This document shows positions 36,101 through 50,400 of a stretch of 64,000 bases of DNA, piece after piece (the stretch's first letter is position 1; every line of letters starts with the position of its first letter). The notes below the pieces were generated by a model. The model searched no databases and was not told where the DNA came from. It saw only the letters and a list, made by a program, of their open reading frames with translations. The stretch is from Gymnogyps californianus (Eukaryota > Chordata > Aves > Accipitriformes > Cathartidae), in assembly GCF_018139145.2 (NCBI RefSeq), contig NC_059471.1, positions 42,963,726 to 43,027,725 of the forward strand, written 5' to 3'. The translations under genes and the position numbers were made by a program.

Positions 36101-39100
36101 GTAGTTTCCCCAGATTATTCATAATCATTCAAATCTTGAATAACTTTACAGACTTTGCTTGAAAGTGCTCATGGCTCTTTTTTCTTTATCTATTGGTTTG
36201 GCAAACAGATGAAAGTGGTTAATCTTTATGTCCCTGTTAGGAGTCAGATTCCTGACACTTTCTCTTTGTGTTTTTGTCTTTCTAATGCTCTTCAAATGAA
36301 CTAAATTCACATAGTCATGTCCCTAAGGAAGTCTCATGCTTACATTTTGTAGGAAAAATGGCCTAGGGATATATATCCTTTTAATAAATCCTCCAAGTAG
36401 TAAAAAGCACTTGCAGAGAGAAGAACCTTGAAGTAGGTTTCCAAACTGGTCAGATTTTATTAACCCTCTTTTTTCCTTCTTTCCATTGCAAAGCTTTGGA
36501 GTATTGTTTATTTTTAGGTTTCAGATTTTTTACATCAAGCTGCTTACGTGTTGTACCCTGTACCCCAGGGAGAACGGGTGGATCAGGAATAAAGTTAAGT
36601 TGCAGTTCCAGTTATCGATTGCTAAAGCAAGCAACAGAGGAACCATCATGCAAAGGAATTTGCTAGCAGTACCCTTAGGCTTATGAATAGTCGTAGTCTA
36701 TGTGAGTCGCCACATTACATTTATATAAAGTCAAAAGATATACAGCAAGTGAGTCTGAAGGTGATGAGCATATGTGTTACTGTGGAACGACAGCTATTAA
36801 TAAGAGAAGGGATATACCTCTCAGCAAATTAAAAGGATAAGGGGTAATTTTGTTACTGAATTTTAACCTGTCATGTATTTTTAATCCAGAAGACAGTCAA
36901 TTTGATGAAAAGAAGCAGAAAAAAACCAACAGACATCACTGTGCTTTGGATAAGGATGATACTAGAATGAATAGTTTTAAAACAATTCTCACTTGAATGT
37001 GGGAATTCTCACATGAATGAATGAACATGTACTTCAGCTATAAAGATGCTGATTTTGTGGGTGGTTAATTATACATTCAGAAGCAAGAATCTGAGGGTGT
37101 TAAAAAGATGCTGTGAATCAGATCTATAGAATACTCAAGCTAAAGAGTAGAGAAAGAAATTAATGGGACTGGACGTCCATTGAGAGATCAAAACTTACTG
37201 AAGAAAGTGGCAGTGTGCTAAGTGATAAACAAATAAATAATGTATTAGACTTATTCTTTAAACTTTTCTTACGTACAAAGCCTTTGAACAAGCTTTATGA
37301 AATGTAGATATATTCTGAATCAGTTTAGGTAAGGAAACGGTGAAACACTGGGAAAAGATGGTAGGAGCAGGAAACTAAACTGTAATGTTGTTTATAATGT
37401 ATACATATAATGCTATGGCATTGCTGTGAGTCAGGAAGGGAAGTTTCAAGTTGTTGAGCTGATTTTCCTCCCATAATACTGTATGTAGACATATTTAAAA
37501 TACTATAAATATTTCTACACTTATTAACTATGATTGTTTTCTAATGGCAAGAAAGGAATAACAAAACCAGACAAACAGTAAACCAGAAATGATTCACTTG
37601 TCAGCTCTTGTGAATGTTTTTTTGTAGTGAGTTTTCAACGGAGATTGAACTTTTGAGAATGAGTTTGCCTTTGATAAAAGGTTAAATTATGTTATTTCTC
37701 AAAATTAACAGTGAGCTAGCACAGCACAGCACAGGATAGATTTCTGTAAGTGTGACATGACCAGCTACATTTATTTCAGGGGGTAACAAAAATTGCTTCT
37801 CCATAGTTGTTGTTTACTGCCTCCTTAGTAATGCTGGATAAAATAATGATACATGAATTGTCCCCAGTGGTGATTTCAACAGAGACATTTTATTCTGCAT
37901 TGCAGGAGCCTAGAAGAGCACAGTCAGTTATCTTATATTAGCTTGAGGGACAGTCACTTCTTAAACCATTTCATTAGGATCACAAGCAGTTGTATAAACA
38001 CACCCTAAAGCAGTTTTTAAATGGTCAGAGCATTTCACTTAAGAAGAGTAAATGCTACATGATTTGTCATGGATAAAGATTCACAAGTAAACTAAGGCTA
38101 GGGAACATAAAATTATGAAACCAGAGAAATAATTATTAAGTTTAGAAAAATAGGCAAATTAAAGAATATTAAGATTCTTCAATTCTGAAATCAGTTCCCA
38201 CAGTTTCTCTGTTTGCAACAGTTATCAGTTCTCTTGAGAAATACATAGTTTTTACCTGCAGTTCCCAAGCTGGCTATAGATTACCCTTATTTGAAAACAA
38301 GTTTCATGCCTTCTTTCCCAAGTTACGGTCAAGAGAAACAGCTGAACTCCATCTAGTACAGGTTTGGCAGAGCACACACCTTTGTGCTCCTATGCCATAC
38401 TCCACATAATGTCCTTAGACCTTACCATTTGGAAGCCGCTCATCTGTCCCACTTCCTGATTCACATGGAAGCTGTTACTATCTATTTTAGGTGATAGAAT
38501 TTCTTATTAAAATCACTATGTTGTTTTGTTTTGATTTAAATCTAACACTTTTAGCAGTGCTTCTATGAATGATATCAATCTCTCTTCTCTGTGGAAATTC
38601 TGGTGATGCAAAGAAAATAGGATGTTTTTTCTTAGCTAGATTCAATAATAGTTGCTGTCATTTTTTCTGTGACTCAGAACCTTCTTAGAACTGGTTTGCT
38701 TTCATGTTTTGTTCAAAAAATATACAGTTTCCTGCTGATCTTTTATTTAACATTTATTTTTCAATCTGCAGTAAAAACTTCTGTCAAATATTATATATTA
38801 GCAAATCACAACAATGGAGACACCTATAGTTTGCAAAACAGGCTGTATAAAAAAGAAATATCTAGGATTTTACCACTACACTTATACTAGTAAATTAAAT
38901 TAGACAATTAAATTAAATAGACCCAATGTGACTGACATAAGAGGGTCAATACTGATAAGGCATTATCACAATCATTAAAATGGTTTTGAGTTGTACAAAC
39001 TAGCATCTCGCAAACTAGTTCAGGAGTTAGCATAAGTCAGGAAACATACTCAATAGGCACTTCGGATATAGCCAGTGTTTTAGAGGATAAGAGCATTTAG

Positions 39101-39782
39101 CCATATGGAGGTAAATTGTGCCATGCCGTTTGGCCTGAGTCCCAGAGCCTGAACAGAGCAGAGAACAGGCACTAGGAAATTTTGTTGAATGTTCTAGACA
39201 TGACCTTATGATGCTTATATTCCAGCTTATAGGTTCTTCTGAAGTTAAAAAAAATACGATTTTAGGGGAGTTTCACCCTTGAAAACCTGTTAGTATTTGA
39301 CAGAAAACAAAAGACTTCTAGACTCCTCTTAAGAGCAAAGATCAGTTGGGATAACAGCAGATTTGTAATGTCACATCATTGGAGAAGTTATCTTTTGAGT
39401 GACTTACTTTGCACATTGATGTGTCTTTCTCCAGCATCTGAATAAGCAGCAATTGTAGATTGGGATGTAGTAAAGTGAATACAGGCGAGTCGTTGAGTAT
39501 GAAGGAAAGAAGTTGGCTGGTTGAGATGAACGATAAGCATGGTTTTGGTATTCACCCCCAACTGATATGAGGTATTTTTGTAATGTCCCTCTGAGGATAG
39601 GTTGTTTTAAAAAGAATGTTTCTTTTTTTATAAATCTGACTTAGAATTCTATTTATTGCTTTATTTTATAGGAAAACTTACTATCCCGATAGAATTTAGC
39701 TTTAAAAATCAAAATGTTTTATCTAAGTAACAGGATATTGAATTATTTTAAAGAATCTTGTCCGATAATATTATTTACCTTC
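33180..39782. other. Upstream intergenic stretch
   Basis: Flanking DNA upstream of the KLHL1 promoter. The first 250 bases are still moderately GC-rich and carry the plus-strand donor consensus at 33337. Beyond that I see only A+T-rich sequence without gene or named repeat. Confidence 0.55.
33331..33342 (+). other. Plus-strand splice donor consensus upstream of KLHL1
   Basis: The sequence TCCAA|GTAAGT has GT at 33337-33338 and fits the vertebrate donor consensus at nearly every position. It lies about 0.2 kb outside the KLHL1 CpG island on the strand opposite to KLHL1, where a divergent or antisense promoter transcript could use it. A human antisense RNA (KLHL1-AS/ATXN8OS) is known at this locus. 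A chance match is possible. Confidence 0.25.
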
Positions 39783-40384
39783 TGTCGTGGTTTAACCCCA
39801 GCCAGCAACTAAGCACCACGCAGCCGCTTCCCTCTTCCCCCCTCCGAGTGGGGTGAGGAGGAGGAAAGAAAAAAAAAGTAAACTCGTGGGCTGAGATAAG
39901 AACAGTTTAATAACTAAAGTAAAATATAATACTAACAATAGTAATAATGAAATATAATAATAATAATAGTAATGAAAAGGAATGTAACAAAAAAAAGAGG
40001 GGGGGAAGGAAAAAAAAAAACAGTGATGCACAGTGCAATTGCTCACCACCCGCTGACCGATGCCCAGTTAGTTCCCAAGCCTCAATCCACGCCTCCTGGC
40101 CAACTCCCCCCTGTTTATATACTGGGCATGACGTTCCATGGTATGGAATACCCCTTTGGCTAGTTCAGGTCAGCTGTCCTGGCTATGCTCCTTCCAGCTT
40201 CTTGCACACCTGCTTGCTGGCAGAGCATGGGAAACTGAAAAGTCCTTGGCTTAAGATAAGCGCTACTTAGCAACAACTAAAACATCAGCGTGTTGTCAAC
40301 ATTATTCTTACATGAAATCCAAAACAGAGCACTGTACCAGCTACTAAGAAGAGAGTTAACTCTGTCCCAGCCGAAACCAGGACA
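39783..40384 (+). mobile_element. Solo LTR of an avian endogenous retrovirus (0.6-kb type)
   Basis: It has the same ends as the copy at 10688 (TGTCGTGGTTTAACCCC...CCAGGACA) and a 5-bp duplication CCTTC. TTTATATA lies at 40114-40121, followed by the conserved segment ending near TGGAATACCCC. It also has the family's AT-rich tract of TAA-like units (about 39920-40020). It sits about 6.6 kb upstream of the presumed KLHL1 promoter, pointing away from the gene. No internal retroviral sequence is present. Confidence 0.92.
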
Positions 40385-43034
40385 CCTTCTAAATTACAAT
40401 CTTTGTAATCAGAGTAGAAAAACAGGTAAGTAGAAAGTAGAAAATACCAACTGTACTACCTTATATATAGACAGTTTTATTTTGAGGAGTACATAGATGG
40501 GTAGCATGTAATTGCTCAAATTAACATTTATAGTAACAAGTGTAATAATCTTATAATTTTGTATTAAAGTTTTGCTATTTCAGAAATAAAGAACAAATAC
40601 TACCATCTAACAGTATTATTGTTGTATGCATTTCTAAATGAATATTTTCCTCCTGCAGCCTACAATTAAAGTAAAATATTTTGAAGTAGAGATCAATTAA
40701 CTTCTATTAATATTAAAAGTGAAATTGTGTTTTTTTCTTTGCCATTGAAAGGTGTAAGAAAAAGTTCTGTAATTAAGCTGAGTCAAGATAAAATCAAATA
40801 ATCTAGAAATTTCTCTACATCTCATTCACACAGAATTACTTAAGCAGTAAATCTTGTTGCTCTTTAAATGCCTGTTACTGAGACTGAGTATTAAAACGAG
40901 TAACATATGATGATCATGATGTCTCCTCACTTTTTCTCCAGCTCAGAGTCTCCTTGCGCTTTGGGTAGAGCTTTCTGCCCATACTGCTTTCATTTCTTAT
41001 GAATACATGCACTTACAGGAGAAGCATTTCCCTATTGTCAGGTGTATCTCATGGTATGTAAGACGCCTGTCCTCACAGAGGTGTAGTCTGTCGCTTGAGT
41101 TGTTATTTAGCATCAAACTTCTACTGGCTTATACTTCCTGTATTTTCTGGTCTCAGTAGACAGATTCCTAGACTCTGAAAAATTGTATGCTTCCGGTTTA
41201 GGAAGTTACTTTTTTTCCCCACTAAAATTAAACTTTGTAGTTGCAATTGACATACTTGTTGCTTGTACCAAGTGCCTTATCATCACATTACTAAGATTAG
41301 TTGAAAATTTTACATTGCAGAGACATAGACATTGCTTCTGTTGTTCTCAGGAAATGGTGGATGTGTGGGCAGCTTCTGACTTCACGGTTAAATAGAGGAA
41401 TCTTCGTTTCTGGGAAACCTAACAAGAAAATACACATATAGTAATGCTGGTGGGGATCTCTGAATACCATTTGAATTTTAAAGTAACTGTTAATGACACT
41501 GAAATCTTTATTTACCATGCATGTTATTGTTTTGTGTCTTGTAGCACTATCAAATAGCTCATTCAAAACATCAGCAAGAAGTTACAGTATTTCTTGCAGA
41601 AATGTGTTATTTCTTTAAAAGAATTCTTCAGCACTTAGTATAAGGCAATAAAATAAGCTCTTGTATGCTTCTCTTGTCCTTCCTTTTGAAAAGGAAAGAT
41701 GGGGCTTTGTTTATCATTATGTGTACAAATGGTCTTTCATTTGTTTACATTCAGTGTGTGGCTAAATTAAAAAATCAGATATTTGAGAATGGCTTTTTTA
41801 ATCTGCTTATTCACACTTGCAGTTGAACTGAGTGCCCCAAAGACTATACTGGTGTTTTTTTTTTCCCTTGAAAAATGTTTTGTGATTCAGATGAGATTAT
41901 TGTAATTGCTTGAACAATTTGAGAGGATAGTTTTCCATCCAAATGCCATGACACCTACAGTAATAAGCGTTAACATTACAATTTAAGATCACAGATTGCT
42001 TGAAATTTCCTCTTTTTAGCTACGTAGTACAAATGCAGAAAGATTTGATTCTCTGATTATGGACCCTTTTTTTTAATGTTTTATAGTATTATATAGTTGA
42101 CGTTTCACATACTTATAGTTGTTCTTGCATGCAGAATTGTTTTCCGACTGTGTTTTCTCTGATTTTACCTAATGAACTACATTATATTTTTAATCCCTTG
42201 GCCACAGTTTCTATACTAGTAGAATGTCATAGATTGTGGTGTCATGAGACCATAACTTCTGACTCGGCAAGTATGTTCTAACTTCATGTTTTGACGTAGT
42301 CTCTTTGTCAAGAAAAGTCTAGACATAAACTACACCGTAGAATTAGAGATAGAACCTAAAAAATAGAGATGAACCTAAAAAAAAATTTAATCCAATCCTT
42401 TCTCCTCAAAGCTGAGTGAGCTATAACTGACAGATATTTTTCTACTTTTTAAAAAGTGCTTATGATAGAAAGTCTACATTTTTTCCCAATTTATTCCAGT
42501 ACTTTTTAGCGGTTACGTAAGGTTGCATATAAATTAAATGTATATGTAAAATTAAGACATGGTATGTTGTTTGTAGCTGCAAGTATATGAAATAAAGACT
42601 GAAATAATTTTCTTTATTTTGGTATAACTTGAGTTTGGCAGTTGGATTGCTACAGCATATAACTAATAAGGAGGCAGAATTAACAAAGAAGGTCAGTAAT
42701 GAGGCTGCTGTGATGGCCAGAATATGTGTTACTTGCCCAGTAGGAGTTATATGAGCAGTACAAAGTAGTATCTTTAGATATGCTTGAGCTTTAGTAGGAA
42801 GAAACCTACAAAAAGAAAACATTATTTCTGATGATCTAAAGGAGGGGACTGAAGAAAATCCTAATTGATAGAATCATTCTGGTAACCTTTGGGGTGATTT
42901 CCTTATTTGCCCCAAACATTTGCATGTGCTGTTTGACAATCAAGCTGTAGTTTTTAAGTGAAGGTAACAACAATCTTTCATATTCTTTTAAGCTAAAAGT
43001 GCAATACTGTCAGCAAACATTCTGTTTGTGGGTT
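40385..43034. other. Intergenic stretch, nothing recognised
   Basis: A+T-rich sequence between an LTR and the LINE relic. The longest open frame (42460-42822 on -, 120 codons) has no family signature or supporting context. Confidence 0.55.
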
Positions 43035-43945
43035 TTTTGGAAGATAAACAACTTCAGTTTCTCAAGATCATTTGAACTTTAATGTGGTCTCCAAAGCCTA
43101 GTCCAGTCTGAAGTGATCTGCAAATTGAATGGTGTACTCTATTTTCTATTATAAAATGATAAATGTATTGAACAGTACTGAAGTAAAGACAAATACATAT
43201 ATAAACATGCTCAACATTTTTTTCTTGTTCTACTGTGAGCAATGAATAACAGCTGAGTACAGTTTTCCAACCATTTATACACTCACCTTGCAGCAGATTT
43301 TTCTTCACTGTAATTTTCTAGGTCGTTTAAGAAAACAGTACCAGGCACTATCTGAAATACCTATTATTTCTAACATACTAATGAGATGAGGTACCCTGTT
43401 GAATGAAATTTGTTTGTTATGGCATGTTTTATTGGCTGACAATAAACACCTTCTAATTTTCCATATCTTTGTACTAACATATTTTTCGTCATCTGGAGCT
43501 AGGTAACTGTGGCCTTTTTCCTCCTTTTTAAAAAAATAATTATGTTTGCCCTTTTCTAATCTTCTGGAAGGTCATTTATTCTCTTTGTGTTCTCAAAGAT
43601 AATGCTAACGTGAGATTTCTTCCACCATTTTTCTAAGTACTCTGCAGAAAATTTCATCAACCTGATGAAATTTCATCTGACTTAGATAAGTAACTTTTTT
43701 TCCTTATTCTGTCTCGGTGTGATGTCCGTTCATGCATAACCTTCTTAATGAGAACTGAAGCAGGAAACGTGTAAACGCTTCATCCTTCCCAGCATCAATC
43801 ATGTTTGGTGCCTCTTAAGTAATGACTCAGCTCTTTCTTGCCTATCCTTTTGCTTCCAATAAACTGACAGTGTGTTTTCTCTTCCTAGTTAGATTTTTCC
43901 TGTGCCTTGGCTATCCTGGCTACTCTTAATTTACTGGAGGCAAGG
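43035..43945 (-). mobile_element. Decayed CR1-type LINE fragment (reverse-transcriptase N-terminal part)
   Basis: Translating the minus strand around 43510-43570 gives a broken version of the CR1 reverse-transcriptase motif DWKKANVTPIFKKGKK, seen as ED*KRANIIIFLKRRKK with a stop. About 120 bases upstream of it on the minus strand, at 43650-43690, is a partly duplicated remnant of the region around the GPDEIH motif. Further blocks match the antisense of the same LINE: a TCTGCAAATTGAA block, GTATTGAACAGTACTG, and GTTTTCCAACCATTTATACAC followed by CTCACCTTGCAG. Stops and frameshifts throughout show it is long dead. Boundaries are approximate. Confidence 0.78.
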
Positions 43946-46900
43946 GAGTGAATACCAGCCCAGCAGTCAAATGGAAAAAGACTGCTTAAACTTAGCCATT
44001 TTAATGACAGATTAGTCTTGAAGATAACTAATGACAGATGTGCAAGAAAGAGCCAGTAGTAAATTATCAGTTAAGCATTGCAGACAATCAGGAGTAAAAA
44101 TCTTTCCCTTTTTCTCTTTCATCCACAGGTGTAATTGAGCCCTCTGACTTTTCCCTAAGGTACTTCTTCTATACTATTGTTCAGCTACGCAACCCGGGTT
44201 ACAATATTTTCTCATCGTGCCTGAAATGGTCACTATGAGCTTTCTTCATAATCAGTGGGAAGAAGATGCCATCTCCAAAGGGTGATTCATTGTAGCTATC
44301 TCGAACATCTGTCTGGGGTGATATGAACATATCTCTGGAAGTTAAGACTGTCAACTGTAATAGCAGACAAAGGTGAGGAGCTGTTATTTAAACATCTACA
44401 ATGCAGATGTCAGAATTAAAGAAAATTAATTGTATCCAAAGTTTCAACTTTATGATTTAGGGTTTTTTATTAAATTTCATGTAATTGAAAGCTAATGCTT
44501 TTGTTCAGCTGTACACAGAAGGTAATTAGGGAGAAGAAATAACATGCGGTTCTAATCCATTTTACTTGATCTTAAAAGTCTGAAAATGGTCATATAAATA
44601 TCATTACTTAACCAGTACTGCCGACTTTAATAGAACAAATCATGTTTGTTTTGGGGGTTTTGGTGTTTTGTTTGCTTGTTTGTTTGTTTTGCAATCATTT
44701 CAGATCAACACAACAATTTTCAAGTGAATAATGCTATTGTTTTCTTAGAGCTGCAATTCTTAACTCTAGTCAAGACTTTTCTGGAAAATGAAATTTTAAA
44801 ATTTACATTCCTCTACTGTTTTGCTAAATATGAAAGCAACTTAGTTATTTTGTTCATATTATTCTCGTTTAAGTTTAATGCTAAACATGAGTCTCTGATA
44901 CTGTTCAAGAGAAGTATTATTTTAGATAATATTCTGAGTTTAAGGTTTACAGTGTACAAAATCTGAATAAAATTATAAATTCAGTGAAAAGGCATTTGAA
45001 GTTATATTGTGGTAGCTCATGACTCATTTATTTATCCTGGAAGTCTGGGTGCTCTTTTCTTCTTTTTCTCAAGACTATTTTTACCAATGCTTTGTCCTCA
45101 AAGAAAGATATGTCCTACAATCACAGTTTTATGAATGACAGACAAAAATGGATAAATTTGGCTGGCAAAGAAATTGCTATTTTATCTATTTGGAGATACA
45201 CTCTTTTAAACCAGTTGAGCATATGAATTTAAGTGAAGAAGTGGCAAATGGTAAGGAGGTTACTGTGCAGACTTTGCCTATGCTATCAGTATGTATTTTT
45301 GCAAATATATGAATGTCAATACGTAATGTTGACATATGTGAATGTAAAAAGGGAAAGTGAAAGAAAACTAACCACATTCAGATGTCCCTATTTTAACAAT
45401 ATTGTTGCTGACATCAAATATACTGTAGACATTCTGAGCAATTTAAAGAATAAAAAAAATTTTTTTTTACCTTCACAAGTATGAAAGCTGCAGCAAGATA
45501 CATGGTATTCTTTAAAAAAATGTTATTGAATGGTATTAAATCAAATTTGTTTTGTCTTTTCTTCATAATGTAGTAGCAAATAAGTTTTTGAAATGTAGTT
45601 TAATGAGGTATAAAACCATAGTTCAAACAAAATCAATTATACTAGTATCATTTAATTTTCCTATTATTTAGGATACATCTGAACAAACTGCAGACCTAAA
45701 ACAAAATAGAAGCATACTCAAAATCATTCCAAATTAAAATCTGTTACCATGACACTAACCTATATTCAAGAACTTAAAACTTTTTTCAATTCTAAATCAC
45801 ATTATAATAATGCCTCAAACAAAACATTTTCTATAATTGAAATTATCTTGAACTGCAATTATTGAAATGTTAGTTATGTTAATAAGTTTTATAAGTAGAA
45901 AATCTTAACTAGTTTTCGTCATTGTTTGTAGATTTCTTTCAGTTTTCCTTAGCATAATGATTGTGAAGGCTGGGTTGGCCTTACTGTACCAAGGGTAGCC
46001 CTCCTTTTCTGGGTCACTTCAGTTGGGCTTCTTTTATCATAAAGGAAGAGACTATCAGTAAGATACGAACAATTTAGGAGTGAAAAGCAATTTTTTGTTG
46101 GCTCATACATGTGGTAGACAGCTGCAACCAAGAGGCTACCATGCAAAGCATTAATAAGCTTGCCATCCCTAATACTGATCCCTGATGAGTCTCAGCTGAC
46201 TGGGCAGTTAGTAGTCAGATGGGGAAAAGCCTCCTTGTTCTTTGAACAGGCTGATCCTTGCTGTTGCTGATTTTTTCTCAGGATTTTACGTTTTCATGTC
46301 AGCATTTTTCATACTGAATCTCTGACCTGCTGATTATCACTGTCTCAACACCTACACTTCTTTCTTCCCCCCGCCCTTTTTTTTTTGTGTTCCATGACTT
46401 TAGACCACTTACTTTCTCACACTTAAAATAATTTTCTCAGCAAAAGGGTGCCAAAGTCACACAGCTGTGCTGCAGGAAACTAAGCCTTGGATCACAAACA
46501 GCTGAACCCATTGGTCAAGGGTTACACTAGTGTACTGTAATTTGTTGTGTGTACATTTGCATAGGAAGTATCAGTTTTATTGTGTTAAAATTGTAATTAT
46601 TGTCAATTAAAGTAATTAGAACATTTATAGATAACACATTCAAGTCTAATAAAACATGGATTTCTGGTTCAATATTTATCTTAATTTGTCTTCACAAATT
46701 TCTGAAAGCTTGATTTCTTAACATTGGTAGAATTTCTAATTTTTACAGAGAAATAACTTGTTTCCAAAAAAAAAAAAAAAAGGAAATAACTTCTTCAATG
46801 TTAAATATAATTTTTTGATTTGTGAATATTTGTCTTAGTAACTTTAAAGATAGCTGCCCGCTGACATTACCATCAGGGAATTTAGGAACTACAGGTGCTC

Positions 46901-49639
46901 TGACTGACAAAGCACCTAATATTTAACCATAAATTAGGTCTCCTTGTTAAGTAGGCTGTATGTCACTCTTGAATAAACCGGCTTATATACCTTTTAATAT
47001 TTATTTAGTAAAATGTGCATCAAAATCAAATTTGAATTTCAGATATACTTTAAACTTTGTTGGAGACCACTTATCTCTTGGCAATAGAAAAATGTATTCC
47101 TATTAATTGGAATTTATGTGAAATACTGTCCTGATTTAATGTAAATTAGTATTCATTAACATTTGGCAGTAAACATTTCTTGGAAAACGCCCCAATATAA
47201 GATTCATTTTTTATTCACATAAATAGCATGGAAAGTAATAATATGTTGTATTTGCCTCATGTTTTCCATTTCAAAACAATTAATAAACAAGGCAGCGAAG
47301 ACCCAGAAAAGAAATTTTACAAGCCTTAGTATGGTACCTATGTTAGGTATCCAGGTTCAATATTTAATTTTTAAGATTAAATTAGCATCTTAGTTACATT
47401 TATAATATGTATAGGTGTATCACATGGTTGAAAATAAGGACTCCCACCCACATGAAGAATCCTGATGGCCAGAAGACCTAAAGACAATAGAAATATAAAA
47501 TAACAACTAAGAAAAGGATTTAACTGAAAGTGTCATCTACAGGCGTTGAGGTAGATCAAGATAGACATGAGTTAGGCATCTTCATGAAAGAGTTTCAGAG
47601 CTGAAATCCCCCTCATGAGATTTTGACCAAATTACAGTGGAGTTTATGGTATGACCTTTTTTTTTTTTTTTAAACTGATCATAAACTATCTAGGATATTT
47701 TTGTTGATAAGAACACAAATAGAAAACTCAAAATTTGATGGAATATGCTGAAAAACATAAAAAGCCATTATTTACATGTAAGGCCATGTCTTTTTTGATT
47801 GACTTCTGGGTTTTCCCACATAATTCAATTTTTTTTCTTTTTTTTTTTTCTTTTCTTTGAATAAATGTAAGCTAGAGTGTTGAACAAGGTACTTCTGCAA
47901 GGCAATGAATTAATTTGTGAATCATTGCCTACTTAGGAGTTCCAAAGTCACTGCCACCATTCTTGCACTCATCCATGTCTCCAGCAGTGGACTGCAGAGT
48001 GCCACTGAGGCTGTAACTTTCATGGCATCTTGAAAAGAGAAGGGACCATTTCAAAGATACCTTTGAAAATGATCTCTCAATGTCAGAGTTGCTGAAATAT
48101 GACAATTTTAATGAATGTGTCTCATGCCCACTCGGAAAAAGAAACCAGTAATGGATAGCTAAGCAAGTGCTTTGCCTATACATTTAAAACTGTTATTCAT
48201 TATACTAAAACTATACCAGATTATACAAATTTATTTTTTTTAATTGAAGGGGAGTTTATATGTCTTAAACAATATTTTTTTTTAAATCTGCCTGCATATT
48301 GCCCCTTCCTTCTTCGTCTCTTAAAATAATGAAATATTATCCTATAATTTGATCACATAGTAGCCTTTTTTCCCTCTGTCCTGTACTCTATGAAATTTGA
48401 AATATTCCATGTTCCATATTTTGATAAATTTACTTTTTTTATTCAATATACTAAAGTGCTGCAGGACCAAATTCTTCATTGAACTTCATAATATTACAAA
48501 TGGAGGATAAATCTATAGAAGCTGAGGTGGGAACTTCCATTTTCTTAAATCCATGTTTGATTATTTCTAATCAAGAAAAGAAATTATCATTAATGGGGTA
48601 GACTTCTATTGCTTCCTTCTGACGGTTTATGTTCTTCCTTCTCTGCATTCATCATATGTTGCTCCTTAAATTTAATGTCTTCTGTGGAGCTAGATGTAGA
48701 ATTCTAAGGTAAATGAGGTGAAAATGTTTTAGATTAATAAAAAATTATGACGCAAGCATTTTGTACAGAAAGTATATGATTTAGAGAGGGAGGGAGAGAA
48801 GGTGTGCAGAATATTCTTAGGCTCTGTTGAAGTTTACTTGATAATAAAGGTGAAGGTAATAAACATTTAGTCTTGAAGCAATAGATTCTACAACATGTGT
48901 AGCACTTGGTTCTCAGCTCAATAAATTGCTTTTTTTGCAGTTTATTCTGTATTTTTTTCAAAGTAGGCATTGAATATTGAAATTTCTCCATGTAGATCAT
49001 AAAGACCCCATTAAAAAAAAAAAAACCACAAATAAGGAATTTAATGAATACTTTTGAACAGAATTTTCTGTCTTCTTAATACAGTATATTTTATGTATTT
49101 GTTTTATAGCCTTGTTGCTGATACTATTTAAGAGAGTTGCAGTCCAGCAATGTTGTATATGTGTATGCATGCATTACCAAATATTAAGGTGACTAGGTGC
49201 CATTTAAGCACAATAAATTCAAGATACTAATTCAAGTTCTTCCTCAGGTACTGGAAATGAAGTGTCCCAGATCTCAGGCAAAATTTTTCTAGTAGTTTAA
49301 TCTCTCTCATGTGCACGCACAGTCTTTGTTGATATCCATTTGCCTGTTTCACATCTCCATCTGTTTGGAAGTCAAAGAAAGAAGCATTCTGGTACTATTA
49401 GAGAAGTACAAATTGTTAATTGTGCTTGGAGAAATCCTAAACGATGAATAATAGTAATTTTTTAAAATAATTTAAGAAAAGTCTTGCTTTGAACTCTCTG
49501 GATCAATAAACATCGATACCACTCTTCCAGTGGGTGCCTTTTTCTTATTTAGAATTACATCAGCAGCTAAAAAACTGAAATCTGAGTTGCATGATTTGCA
49601 TGGCAAGGTTTGTGTCAAAATGTTATACTTGTTAGAAGT
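43946..49639. other. Intergenic stretch with simple-sequence tracts
   Basis: A+T-rich with a TTTG-rich patch at about 44645-44690 and A/T homopolymers near 46767, 47659 and 47829. No gene or named repeat is seen. Confidence 0.55.
47829..47858. repeat. T-rich homopolymer tract
   Basis: A run of about 30 bases of T interrupted by single C. Comparable A or T runs of 13-20 bases are at about 15112-15126, 16860-16873, 46767-46782, 47659-47672 and 49013-49024. They show no LINE or SINE body attached and are treated as simple sequence. Confidence 0.8.
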
Positions 49640-50400
49640 GATGGGCACATGCAGATGCTGTCAGGAACAAGACCTGACCTGGAGATACTGTTGATTTGCC
49701 TGTCCAGGTGCACTCCTGTTAGCCAGGGAGAGAATCCTGCCCAAGCCATCCTGCCTGCAAAGTTGACTCCTGTGTTACGCTCAGAGCAACAGGCTTCGTC
49801 TACAGTCCTGATTTAGGCTACAGTGATCAAGTGCAGGGCTGCCCAGTAGGTACACGCAGACAGCACCAATTTCAACATTAACATACCTTATTACCGCTTT
49901 TCCTTTATCTTGAGTCACCTTTTTGCCACCCTTGTACCTCCCTTTCTATGCCCCAGTGTCCTCCCAGCTGCCCTCAATTACTTTTTCCTTATTGATCCCA
50001 GTTTTGCTAGATCCTTATCCGAATTGGATATTTCTGTTACCATTACTTAGTAGTTTGTAGCCTCAGCCTTGTAGGTTATTGCTGATGTGGTTACCTTGGC
50101 ACTGCTGGCCATTCCGAAGGTCCCCAGTACTCCCTCCAATTACCCGTGAAGTTCAGTCATTTCTCGGATAACTCTGCCTTAACCACCTGTGCACCCCTGC
50201 CATGCCTCATCGTGCTCTCTGTAATTTATGTCAGCTTCTCACACCGTTATCTGTCACATCCAGCAGTTTCCCATGTCGTGTCATGTCCTGCTCAGTTAAC
50301 TTAATCTCAGGGCAGGGACTAGCCAGCAGCCTAGTCATGGTCTTGCAGCCCTAACAAGATTCCACCCTTTATGTAACTTCACAGCTATTTAAAGCCAATC
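49640..50400. other. GC-richer block of unknown origin
   Basis: About 760 bases are clearly richer in C and G than both flanks and are C-rich on +. A phrase near 50308 (CAGGGCAGGGACT) resembles a segment I associate with old amniote interspersed repeats. I could not define ends or a target duplication. It could be a decayed repeat or a non-coding exon region. Confidence 0.35.

Noticed and set aside
43649..43673. 11-bp inverted repeat with 3-base loop (AAATTTCATCA / TGATGAAATTT)
   Set aside because: It falls within the LINE relic and is explained by a local duplication or decay of that element's sequence.
46140..46350. Faint resemblance to another CR1-type segment
   Set aside because: Only one short block (ACTGATCCCTGA) agrees and no neighbouring blocks follow in order.
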